A stretch of 64,000 nt of DNA from Bathynomus jamesi (taxonomy: Eukaryota > Arthropoda > Malacostraca > Isopoda > Cirolanidae), in assembly GCA_023014485.1 (NCBI GenBank), contig JAJOZX010007496.1:135001-199000 (forward strand), written 5' to 3'. A model generated the notes under the pieces. That model had not been told where the DNA came from. It did not search any database and saw nothing but the letters and a program-made list of their open reading frames with translations. The stretch's first letter is position 1, and each line of letters begins with the position of its first letter. This document shows positions 54,778-63,769 of the stretch, piece by piece. The translations under genes and the position numbers were made by a program.

Positions 54778-54882
54778 ACACTACATCCCCCCCTGGTATA
54801 TCATCCCCAGCTCAGTAACACCACTCACCCGCTGCCTCGCTGAGATATGTACCACACTAGGTACGAATCGGCGGTAAAAAAA

Positions 54883-54903
54883 AATATATATATATATATA
54901 TAT
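54883..54903. repeat. (TA)n microsatellite
   Basis: TA run between the LINE A tail and the Penelope-like element. Confidence 0.85.
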
Positions 54904-55745
54904 AATAAACAGGAACACCAGAGAAAATACAAACATCCTTCAAGGTTTAATAGTACCAAAGATATCCTGTATTTCACTTTGCCCTATATGGGAACCTCAA
55001 GTTTTAACATTAGAAACAAACTTTTAAAATTGCTCAAGGAATTCTACCCACAATTGTGTATAAAAATTATATTCACCCCGTCTAAATCGATTTACCATTT
55101 ATTTAAATACAAGGATGTTATTCCTACACTTCTTAAGTCATCTATAGTTTATCAATACAAGTGTGACCACTGTATGGGGTCATATATAGGTAAAACTAAA
55201 AGACATTTAAAATCTCGTATTTACGAACATCTCGGTAAATCGGTCCGTACAAATTTACCCCTTGGCAAACCACCTAATTCTCTCATACGTAATCACTCGC
55301 ACAACAATAACCACCCAATTTCACAGTCTAATTTCACCGTACTTGCTGCCGGAAGCTCTGACCTTAAGCTTAAAATTATGGAGTCTTTGTTTATTTATAA
55401 ACTAAAACCAGACCTAAATTCTGACGAATCATCGATAGATCTGCTATGTTTTGGTTAAGGTACTAGTTTATTTTATTTACATTTCAGTTTTAATGCTTTT
55501 ACTTTTTTATAATTTTAACTTTTTAACTTCACATTTATTTACCTTTTAGTTTTAATGTTTTACATTTTCTTAGCTACTTTTTATAATTTTTTAAGTTTAT
55601 TTTAAATTGTTTATTAAGCAATTTGTATTTTTGTATGTGATTTGGAATTTTATTGTTTTAGCCCTGAAGATGGAATTAGTGCATTCCGAAACGTTGGTAC
55701 TATTAAACCTTGAAGGATGTTTGTATTTTCTCTGGTTCCTGTTAT
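54904..55745 (+). mobile_element. Penelope-like element, 3' part with inverted end
   Basis: Encodes the C-terminal part of a Penelope-like polyprotein (see CDS entry) followed by a 3' UTR with CTGAAGATGGAATTAGTGCA and TTCCGAAACGTTGGTA. The first 50 bp (AGGAACACCAGAGAAAATAC to TTTAATAGTACC) are the inverse of the last 50 bp (55696-55743). Inverted and rearranged termini are known for Penelope-like elements. Confidence 0.85.
54955..55458 (+). pseudogene. Penelope-like C-terminal region with GIY-YIG-type endonuclease
   Basis: Uninterrupted frame: KDILYFTLPYMGTSSFNIRN, KLLKEFYPQLCIKIIFTPSK, SIVYQYKCDHCMGSYIGKTK, RHLKSRIYEHLGKSVRTNLP and MESLFIYKLKPDLNSDESS. The pattern VYQYKC..C..SYIGKTKR.LK.RI.EH is the GIY-YIG-like endonuclease core of animal Penelope-like elements with its Cys pair; the later ESLFI.KLKP.LN is the conserved end. 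The RT domain is lost through 5' truncation. Confidence 0.88.
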
Positions 55746-55782
55746 TATTAAACTGCGTTTTCCGCGCCACCAATCAATAGCC

Positions 55783-55783
55783 G

Positions 55784-55817
<34 letters not shown>
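55783..55817. repeat. (TA)n microsatellite
   Basis: TA array immediately before a perfect palindrome. Confidence 0.9.
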
Positions 55818-55820
<3 letters not shown>

Positions 55821-55908
55821 GAATAAAACCACGAAGGAAAGGAAACAGAATGGTGCTCAAGCGCTTGAGCACCATTCTGTGTTTCCTTTCCTTCGTGGTT
55901 TTATTCAT
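55818..55908. repeat. Loopless palindrome with about 45-bp arms
   Basis: From ATGAATAAAACCACGAAGGA through ACAGAATGGTGCTCAAG to its inverse with the axis at CAAG|CGCTTG; one small asymmetry (an extra GT on the right). TA repeats lie outside on both sides. No protein or known RNA fits. Confidence 0.9.
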
Positions 55909-55969
55909 CATAAATATTTTTCACGTGTTACTTTCGTGAAATAATTTTCATATATATATATATATATAT

Positions 55970-56652
55970 ATCGCGCGTATAAGACGACCCCAAAATTTTC
56001 AACTTAAAATGTAGGTTTTGGGATATACTCGCCATAAAAGACGACCCCCATAATCGTGCACTTGATTCGGGGAACCAAATGAGCCAGTGAGGAATTACTC
56101 CTCCAATAGTCCTTTCGTTCACTAGGCCTACCACTAGTCACTGACCAGCGGAGCAGTGCTGGTAAGCAACATAGTCTACCTAAGCTAATGTAAACTACAA
56201 AAATATATACTTATTTAGTGTCATTCCCAAGTGTATTATGGTATAGCTTTAATTATTTGATATAAGGCCAATTCCCTTCTTTTTATGGCAAAATATTGTC
56301 AATTAACGACCACAATGTACACTTAACGATAACACTAGGCTAGGCTGACATATGCATTTTTTTGTCGTCATGCAATCATACCACATATTATTTAAGGTTA
56401 GACAACTTTCATTACACTGCACTTTTATTATTTTATTATAATAATGTGAATTAAGTTGTTTCAGTAGAAAATATTTGTGGTAGGAGTTATCGAGGCGGGG
56501 GTTAGCCTACCGTACACACTCCATCACCCATGTTAACAACTTTCGTACACCACAGGATTTAAGGATCACATTTTATACCTAGTGTAGAAGACGACCCCTA
56601 GTTTTGGGGATTTTTTTTAAGGTTCAAATGTCGTCTTATACGCCAGCATATA
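55970..56652. mobile_element. TIR element with GTATAAGACGACCCC ends
   Basis: The left end GCGCGTATAAGACGACCCC and the right end inverse (GTCGTCTTATACGCCAGC) are related. Additional AAAAGACGACCCCC (56036) and GAAGACGACCCCTAG (56586) copies lie subterminally. There is no transposase. Superfamily unassigned. Confidence 0.7.
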
Positions 56653-56694
56653 AGGTACCTTATGAACCTTATGTTGTTTCGTGCGTTGGTCTCT

Positions 56695-58703
56695 TCACAC
56701 GGAGGTCAAGCTGGTGGCCCCGCCTCTAGGTCTGGCTTGGTGGAGGAGCGAGTTGCTTTCTTGCGCTCTCCACCGTACATAGCCAGGCACGGCCGGCTCA
56801 TCTGGTACCGTCCTGAGCCAGGCATCCAGTCTTCTCTTGAAGACTTCAACTTTGACCGACGTTACGTTTCTGAAGTCCTTTGGAAGCTGGCTGAAAAGTC
56901 TTGGCCCCCTGACAACCAAGCTATTTTCCTTCAGAGTTGAGTAGGTCCCTTGTCGCCTTTAATTTGGGAACACTACACATTCTGCCTTTCCTATTTTCCA
57001 GTGTTGTTTGAATGGTAATTGGGTTTAGTTTTAGGTTTGGTACCAGTTTTTCGATCATTTTCCATATGTAGATTATGATGTACCTCTCTCTTCTTCTTTC
57101 AGTGAGTACAGATTTAGTTTACGTAGTCTTTCCCAGTAGTTGAGTTCTTTGCAGCCATCAATCTTGGCTGTGAAATGCCTTTGCGTTTCTTCTAGTTTAT
57201 TAGTTTCTTCCTTTTTATATGGGGACGTCAAAACTGAGCAGTATTCAAGTTTTGGTATAATCAGTGTTTTTAGCAGGGGAATCATTACTGTCCTGTCCCT
57301 TCTCTTGAACGTTCTTAGACCTGTCCGGCGACTCTTTTTGCTTTATTTATCGCTATCTGATTTTGTGTTTCGAATTTCGCATCATCTGTCATTATTATCC
57401 CGAGATCAATCGCTTTCATGCTTCTCTGAATTTCCTGTCTATCTGGAGCATAATATGCAGTCTGTTTAAGTTCTTCTTTTCTACCATATCTCAAGAGCTG
57501 AAATTTCTCGGCGTTAATGACATGTTGTCTTCTGACCATTTGTATATTTTGTTCGTGTCCCTCTGCAAGGCCTCCACGTCATGTACATCGCTGATTTTTC
57601 TGCTGATCTTTGTATCGTCTGCAAAGGATGTTACTATACTATTGCTGTTTACTCCGCTGTCTATGTCTGTTAGCATGATAATGAACAGGAGTGGGGCCAG
57701 TACTGTCCCTTGTGGTACTGAGCTGCGTACTTCCGATTCTGATGATGATATACCTTGAATTTTGACGACCTGCAGACGATCACTAAGGAAGTTGTAGATC
57801 CATTTTCCCACTTTGCCTGTTATTCCCATGTTTTAATTTTATGTGCTATTATACCATGGTCACATTTATCGAAAGCTTTAGCAAAATCTGTGTATATAAC
57901 ATCGTAGTTGTCATTGCCTTCCAATGCATCTAGGATATTGTTGTAGTGTCTATTAGTTGTGATAGGCATGATCTACCTGATCGGAATCCATGCTGATTTT
58001 CGTTGAATCTTTCCCGTGTCTCCAGGAAATCATAAATTTTCTCTCTAACTATTCTTTCAAATACTTTGGTGAGGTGGGACGTCAATGACACTGGTCTATA
58101 GTTCTTTGCTTGAGATCTGTCCCCTCCTTTATATATAGGGACAATGTTTGCTCTTTTCAAGATGCTCGGTATTTCCCCAGTGTCTAGGGATCTTCTCCAT
58201 ATCCAGTATAAAGGTGTAGCTATTTCATTTTTACAGTTTTTAATCAATAATGCGTTCCAATTGTCCGGACCTGCAGCTGAATGTAGTTTCATTTGTCCTA
58301 TAGCTCTCGCTACATCTTCTGGTGTAAAATCAAAGTCTGTTATATACTCTCCTTGCAATTCCTCTTCAAAGAATGCATTTATGTCAGGTATCGCTTTGTC
58401 ACTTTTTGGGGTACTGAAAACTGATTCATATTGAGCTCTCAATGTATCAGATATTTCTTTTGGATCGTCGGTTAGTTCATTATTTCCCGTCCTTAAGGGC
58501 CCAATAGCGGCGCGCGTTTTTGTTTTCCTTTTTGCATAGCTATAGAAGTATTTTGGATTTTCCTTTATTGCTTCTACCGCCTTTTCCTCTTCCCTCTCTG
58601 TATGGTCCTTAATCAGGGCTTGTATTTCCCTATCGATACCCTCCAGTTTTTCTTTTATTGCTTTCCTGTCATTATCTCCGCAGTTTCCTAACTTCGCCTC
58701 CAC
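56695..58703 (-). pseudogene. LINE B reverse transcriptase and C-terminal domain
   Basis: The frame 58703-57930 gives KEKLEGIDREIQALIKDHTE, KENPKYFYSYAKRKTKTRAA, HSAAGPDNWNALLIKN, KNYRPVSLTSHLTKVFERIV and NENQHGFRSGRSCLSQLID. After frame changes come YTDFAKAFDKCDHGII-like, GKVGKWIYNFLSDRLQVVK, PQGTVLAPLLFIIMLTDID and TSFADDTKISRKISDV (catalytic). Later DLGIIMTDDAKFETQNQ, IIPKLEYCSVLTSPYKKEET and PRLFSQLPKDFRNVTS close the protein. At least five frame breaks. Confidence 0.88.
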
Positions 58704-58961
58704 TCTCTTTTTTTGCGGAATAGTCTTCTCTTTTGCCTTCTAGCCAGCTCCTCTTTCCTTTTGGCTGTGATTTCGGAGCATATTTTTCTAAAATTCTCAG
58801 CGTTTTTTCTCCAAGGTTGTTAGCATTTCTTCAGTTGTTTTATTCTCGAAAATTGTTCTCCATTCTATTTGGGCCATGTGCGATCTGATTGCTTCCCAAT
58901 TTATAGTCTTCGAGAGTTAAAGGCCCCGAATTTACTTCTTTCCACAATATGTGTATTGTCT

Positions 58962-59741
58962 TTAATGCTGCGTCATATTTGTTGATATCTCGATTAAGTT
59001 GTGGTCTGAGATAATGGTTGGGGTTATTTTTATATCAGCAATCAAGTTCGTGTTATTCGTGAATACCAGATCCAGGCAGTTATTTTTTCTGGTATTTTCT
59101 GTTATCTCCTGTGTCAGCATAAACTCATTTGTGAGAGCCATCAACATTTTTGCTTGTTCCTGATCTTCTCTTGTGCCCCCCTTGTCCTGGTGAATATATA
59201 TATTCCTATTCACCTTTTTGTATTTTATAAATGGGAAGTTAAAGTCTCCGCAGATCATTATATTGGGGGATGGAGGGTTTATGGCCTTTATTAGCTTTCT
59301 AATGTCATCAATGGCCTCCGAGAATTTTTCGGTTGGGGTGCTTGGAGGTCTATAGATGACTATTACTATCAAGTTTAGTTTTTCTATTTTCACTGCTAGG
59401 AGTTCCACATAGCTGTTTGATTTACTTATTATCGTCTCTGTCATATGACCTTCCTGTACATATATAGCACAGCCACCTTTCCGTCTCGTCGTTCTATCCG
59501 CTCTTAGTAAGTTGAAGCCCTCTATATTTATCTCTTTCTTATCAATACAATGTTCGCAGTTTTCACAATTTCCTTGGCAATCTTTAAGATGAGTTTCTGT
59601 GAGGCATGCGATGTCCGCCCTTGTTTCGTCCATAAATCCTTTCAGGTACGAAACCTTATTGAGTGATTGGTTTGGTCTTATTCCTTGAATATTAGCCAGG
59701 ACAATTTTTATGTTCTCTGTTTTTCGTTGCCCCTTGTGCAT
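58962..59741 (-). pseudogene. LINE B AP-type endonuclease
   Basis: A single open frame of 259 residues holds the whole domain: IKIVLANIQGIRPNQSL (first Asn motif), DIACLTETHLKDCQGN (catalytic Glu), GGCAIYVQEG, LNLIVIVIYRPPSTPTEKF, NIMICGDFNFPFIKYKK (GDFNFP), NNCLDLVFTN and ISDHNLIEI (SDHN). All catalytic positions look intact. A C-C-x2-C cluster (CQGNCENCEHC) after the catalytic Glu is an unusual insertion. The frame ends just before the RT linker, where a shift breaks ORF2. Confidence 0.9.
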
Positions 59742-59811
59742 TTCAAGTTCGTTTTCCTTCGATATCGCTTGATTCGTTGCTCTATGATCCTCCGAAGAGA
59801 TCCGTTTCCTC

Positions 59812-60841
59812 CTACTTGTATTGGTAGCTTCTTGCCCGGTAGCGATTTGGCTCGGGGGTTTCCAGCTGTGTCAACTGCATGTGGATGACATTTAGCATTC
59901 GTAAGGTGTCTGAGATGTTGAAAAAATTTTCTTGTTCGCTTATTGTGTTCCTATTGTTGTTATTCCTATTGTCATTTAAACTTTTTCCTTTGTTCGTTGA
60001 GTCCGTCGGGAGATGTTGATAGTAGCATTTTTCCCGAATTTGCAGGTTCCATATTTTGCGTAAGTTCTGCAAATGTCCGGGTGGTAGAATTTACATCCGT
60101 CTCCAAATTTACAATGACCATTATTATAGAAGAAATTGCATATTGGGGGATGTTCATATATACATTGTCCTCTTTTAAATCTGCAATTATCTTTTATATA
60201 ATACCTGCATATAATTCCTTCCCCATATTTACTCTTGGCTTTTGTTTTTTGCTCCTTATTGGGGGACAGTTTTACTTCGTTTACTTGACTGCCCTCTTGT
60301 CTTGTCTATTTGTGCTAGTTGTGTTTGTGTCCTTCGTTGCCCTTATGCTGTGTGTTGTCTTTACACTCTTTGTCGCCTGTGTGTTTTCGGCCTCGTTTTG
60401 TGACGGTATTTGAATTTTTCTATTTCGCCTTTCTCCGTTTCTTCCGTTTTCCACTGTTCTTTGTTTCCACTTTCCTCTTTCATTCTCTTCTCGTAGTCTC
60501 TTTCTGCTTTAAATACCGTAAAAGAGTTTAATTCGGTCAAGCAGTTTCGCAGAAAATTTTATCCCATTAAACTGCTTTGCGTTCGTTATAAGGGAGATTT
60601 TTTCATCTCCCCATTCTAGGCATTTAAAATCAAAAAGTAGCTGACAAAAATCGCACCTCATCGCCTCTGTCTCATCTGTTGCAGCTTTACAGATACCACA
60701 GAGTTGCAGGTATGCATTAATTTCCATGTTGGTGAAGTGACTCAAAAAGGGGGTATTATGGGAGGTATTGGGTGGGGGATGACTCAAGCTGTGTGAGGGA
60801 AAGAATTTTCCGTTACTCCAGGGGGGGATGGGATGTGGCAC
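59812..60841 (-). pseudogene. LINE B ORF1 protein with PHD-like and CCCH zinc fingers
   Basis: The N-terminal part (60841-60509) has LCGICKAATDETEAMRCDFC followed by QLLFDFKCLEW, a PHD-like Cys cluster known from CR1 ORF1. A charged linker follows (60480-60250; frameshifted). Then come three CCCH fingers (60230-60040): ICRYYIKDNCRFKRGQCIYEH (C-x7-C-x6-C-x3-H), ICNFFYNNGHCKFGDGCKFYH (C-x8-C-x5-C-x3-H), and a third ICRTYAKYGTCKFG whose last Cys-His (KCYYQH) is in the next frame. The C-terminal part ends QLETPEPNRYRARSYQYK, just before ORF2. An RNA-binding role is inferred. Confidence 0.75.
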
Positions 60842-60860
60842 GCTGTATACTTCTCACTGA

Positions 60861-61150
60861 TTGGTCCTCTCGACTGTGGCTGCGGGGGATAATGGGGGGA
60901 TATTTGCGGGCACTTCAAAAACAAAACTTTCCTCACAAAGAGACTCGGAAAAAAACAAATGCTGTATATATTAATTCACTTTGTTTTATTTACTTTTTTG
61001 GTATACGCCGCGATTTTTACTTTTTTAAAAAGAAATACCGCTATGCACTATCAATTAACTCACAATATCGGCACCGTTTAAAACTGATTAACTGCAGGAT
61101 TTTTACTGTAATACCGCTTTTATTTGGACTTCGATCGAAACACGTGTAAC
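60861..61150. other. Possible LINE B 5' UTR
   Basis: Sequence upstream of ORF1 without frame or recognised motif; it may belong to the LINE or to older DNA. Confidence 0.3.
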
Positions 61151-61151
61151 C

Positions 61152-61156
<5 letters not shown>

Positions 61157-61195
<39 letters not shown>

Positions 61196-61197
61196 TA
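61157..61197. repeat. (TA)n and poly(T)
   Basis: A TA array passes into a T run that abuts the 5S-SINE; on the minus strand this is an A run at the SINE's 3' end. Confidence 0.85.
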
Positions 61198-61400
61198 ATT
61201 GGGTTTGTTTAACCTCCTTCGCAACATCTAAGGTCATATGACGGAGGGGACCTACAGCTTTACGTCGGATCTGAACCACAGGTCGCTACATAATCTGGGC
61301 GCAGAGGACGGTCTCCCATCCAACTACTACCCAGACCCAATATCGCTTAACTTCGCTAATCTCCGGGAAGCGGTGTTACGACATCGGCCACTATGTAGCC
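61198..61400 (-). mobile_element. 5S rRNA-derived SINE, copy 2, with LINE A-like tail
   Basis: Minus strand: GGCTACATAGTGGCCGATGT, CGAAGTTAAGCGATATTGGG, TAGTAGTTGGATGGGAGACC (5S box C region), then GTAGCGACCTGTGGTTCAGA. The tail (61242-61277, inverse) matches the LINE A 3' tail at 22570-22605 in 31 of 36 positions by hand count. It ends in an A-rich tract. The 5S part keeps the internal promoter elements. Confidence 0.8.
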
Positions 61401-61423
61401 AATATATATATATATATATAACA

Positions 61424-61715
61424 CTTTTATTTCTTGACTTTGTCATTTCTATAAACGGGTAGTAGAACAATGTCGACATGCATAATGTCGGTACTAAAAG
61501 GTTAGTTTAAATTAGTTTACGTTAAGTTGGGTTAGATTAGGATACGGTATGCCCTGTTAGGTTGTTTTGTTGGTTTGATGTGGTTAGAGTGGATTAGTCA
61601 TTTTCATAAAAATCTGAAATGTAATTTGAAATCCATATATTGTATAAGGCCGAACGTCGAAATTATGAAATTTGACTTTCTTCATGTAAAATAATTTCAA
61701 CAATGCGGGAATGTA
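61424..61715. other. No gene seen
   Basis: About 290 bp; includes a GGTTAGTTTAAATTAG and TTGGGTTAGATTAGG patch. Nothing assigned. Confidence 0.35.
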
Positions 61716-62117
61716 TAAAATTGACGGTGCTACTATAGCGTGATTCCTACCGGTCACTTCGATACTTAGATAGGGTGATTCCTACCCGTTTTGGTTCGAA
61801 ACTACAGTACTGTAGAGTGTGATTCCTATCCAAGGTATAAATGAAAATATAATAAATATAAAATGCTATTTATTATTCAATTTTATTTATTTAAAAAATA
61901 GTTTCGGTGCTACTATAGTATGTGGTCTACCTACGATTGGTTAGGTTTAGTCACGATATTTTCGTTAAAACTAACGAAAATATCATGACTAAACCTAACC
62001 AATCGTCAAGGGCGATGGACATTGGAATGTAAACAAGCAATTAGTAAACAAGGTAAGAAGCTATAATTAAAAGGTAGACCGCCGAATCGAGGTAGGAATC
62101 ACGCTATAGTAGCACCA
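61716..62117. mobile_element. TIR element with GTGATTCCTACC iterations and fold-back core locus F
   Basis: The outer ends GGTGCTACTATAGCGTGATT and the inverse ATCACGCTATAGTAGCACC flank it. The left side iterates GTGATTCCTACC-like motifs four times. The core (61936-62010) is a palindrome: ACGATTGGTTAGGTTTAGTC to TATTTTCGTTAAAACTAACG and back to AACCTAACCAATCGTC. Half-units point outward, as at 41101. No coding sequence. Confidence 0.7.
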
Positions 62118-62202
62118 AATTGACAATATCCTGTTAAAATACCTTTTGCATCTAATCAACTCTTGATAATCATGTGGTAATCTTTTCATTTTTCTGTCCC
62201 GT

Positions 62203-62306
62203 TGTATTTATTTTTGTCATCGCCTTCTCCCTTCATTCCCTAACGAGGTGTACTTCTGAATACACGAAATGACTTGGAATCATTTTTCTTTTTCCTTGTG
62301 GGTTTG

Positions 62307-62310
<4 letters not shown>
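62203..62310 (+). mobile_element. Penelope-like remnant with mutated hammerhead-like core
   Basis: TTTTTGTCATCGCCTTCTCC, CTAACGAGGTGTACTTCTGA, ATACACGAAATGACTTGGAA parallel the minus strand of 24640-24790. CTGATGA is changed to CTAACGA here, so a ribozyme core would be broken. A TA array follows. Confidence 0.55.

Positions 62311-62360
<50 letters not shown>
62311..62360. repeat. (TA)n microsatellite
   Basis: Pure TA array of about 50 bp. Confidence 0.95.
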
Positions 62361-62364
<4 letters not shown>

Positions 62365-62499
62365 ATGCATCTCTATAACACCCGTTAAATTCGTCTCAAC
62401 TGAAAATCAGATTTGGAGGTTTAATTTCAATAGTATATATTTTAAAGAAACGAACTCATGTTAAAAATAACTTTTTTAATTACTAATTTCTGTATATAG

Positions 62500-62717
62500 C
62501 AGTGGTTCTCAAACTGGGGTACGCGAGGAGATCTGAGGGGGTACGCGAAGGGGTCCTACAAATATAAGCCTTTTAATTTTACGACGAAATACGATTAACA
62601 AACGGCCACAAGTCACACGTCATAAAGAAAGTAAAAATCATTTCTCTCTCGAAAATGAGGAAAATTCCATGAAAGAATTCAAGGGTAACGGAAGTAGTAG
62701 TAGTTTGAGAACCGCTG
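62500..62717. mobile_element. 218-bp hAT MITE
   Basis: The ends CAGTGGTTCTCAAAC and GTTTGAGAACCGCTG are inverted with one mismatch, and GTATATAG / GTATAGAT flank it as an imperfect 8-bp duplication. The interior begins TGGGGTACGCGAGGAG and has no frame. Confidence 0.85.
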
Positions 62718-62836
62718 GTATAGATGGTATAGAGGATATATGGTATATTTAAAATAATGCAGTGTTAGACAAAAGTTGTATGGTTAGCAATATTACTTCA
62801 TAAAATAATCCTATGTATGTATAAATATACTACATA

Positions 62837-62858
62837 AACTTCGGGATTTTATATATAT

Positions 62859-62935
<77 letters not shown>
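62837..62935. repeat. (TA)n microsatellite
   Basis: About 95 bp TA array with one CA interruption. Confidence 0.95.
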
Positions 62936-62936
<1 letters not shown>

Positions 62937-63079
62937 AGTATCTTTTGGTGGTTTTGAACGACGATTCAGGATCAACCTACAATCGACTAAAGAGCGTCCG
63001 GCCTCATTTGCAGAATTTAAGGGTGAACTAGTTTCCACTCACTTCCTACACAAGTAGAATCATAGGTTAGGATTTTTAA

Positions 63080-63320
63080 ATGTTAGTATGGTGGCTCGTG
63101 CCACTGTTGGAAAGTACGTTAGAGTAAAGATTTTTGCAAATTAGTTTGTGAGCGTTGTAGGAAAGATAATATTTTGGTGGTAGCATAATTGCTGTTAGGG
63201 CAGAGCGAAAAATGCGACTGAAACGGCGGTTTTTCTTTTAAAAATATGAAGTTTGACGTAGGTATTTTATTGGAGTCGCCAGATTGCGTCATCGCAATTA
63301 GACTGCGTATGTTGAAGCAT
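63080..63320 (+). repeat. 690-bp-spaced repeat T, copy 1
   Basis: From GGCTCGTGCCACTGTTGGAA through GTAGGAAAGATAATATTTTG and GCGACTGAAACGGCGGTTTT to GATTGCGTCATCGCAATTAG. It matches the copy starting at about 63770 with scattered differences. The family is not recognised. Confidence 0.8.
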
Positions 63321-63769
63321 TGAATGCATATTTTGTTTGCGGAACACTTTAGGTAGTTAAAAATATGAAGCTAGCATTAGATAGTGGCCATACGTAAGGG
63401 CTTTGGGATGCGGCGCGTAATGGAAATCACAGTCAGCCACCTCCTCGTGGTGAGTTGTGGGTGATTTTGCAGTTCATACTGAAATCATGAGGTGCTGCGT
63501 CGTTTGTTATGGGTTTATTTAGTATAGGGTGTTCCGCTTAGCAAAGCTTTCCGTCTGGTAGCGTTATCGTTACTGGACGCAGGGAAAAAAGTTAGCACAT
63601 AATGAAATTGCTCGACCTGCAAAATACAGTGTTTGAGGACGTTAATATTAACTATGGTGAAAGCGTTTGTATCTGTGGGCGTTATCGCTACATAGATAGT
63701 TTGAGAAGTACAAAATTCACTGTTTATAGTGAAAATTTTATACTTAGGGATCGTCGGTTAAGGTGTATA
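63321..63769. other. Spacer between the two T repeats, no gene seen
   Basis: Contains two GCGTTATCG(T/C)TAC motifs (63561 and 63678) and a 60-codon frame at 63602-63784 with no recognised domain. Confidence 0.4.

Larger units (their letters stand above)
52438..54842 (+). mobile_element. LINE with RT, RNase H and zinc knuckle (I-group-like), 5' truncated
   Basis: Plus strand, GC-richer than its neighbours. Order: RT, C-terminal thumb, RNase H1-type domain, CCHC-type knuckle, 3' UTR, A tail (54874-54882) and TA microsatellite. The endonuclease and ORF1 are lost. RNase H inside a LINE polymerase suits the I-type group of clades (I, Nimb and relatives). The exact clade needs a tree. Confidence 0.85.
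56655..60860 (-). mobile_element. CR1/L2-like LINE, family B, near full-length copy
   Basis: Minus strand: 5' region near 60860, ORF1 (60841-59812), ORF2 with endonuclease (59741-58962), linker, RT (58703-57491) and C-terminal domain (57285-56695). The 3' UTR ends ACATAAGGTTCATAAGGTA. Multiple frameshifts make it inactive, but it serves as the reference for the fragments at 1698, 8970, 14829 and 17015. Confidence 0.9.

Noticed and set aside
55680..55716. Hammerhead core in the 3' UTR of the Penelope-like element (CTGAAGA ... CCGAAACG)
   Set aside because: CUGANGA and GAAA are present with a GGAAT/ATTCC stem, but one extra base lies between A9 and the stem, so the core geometry is off. Not claimed as a ribozyme.
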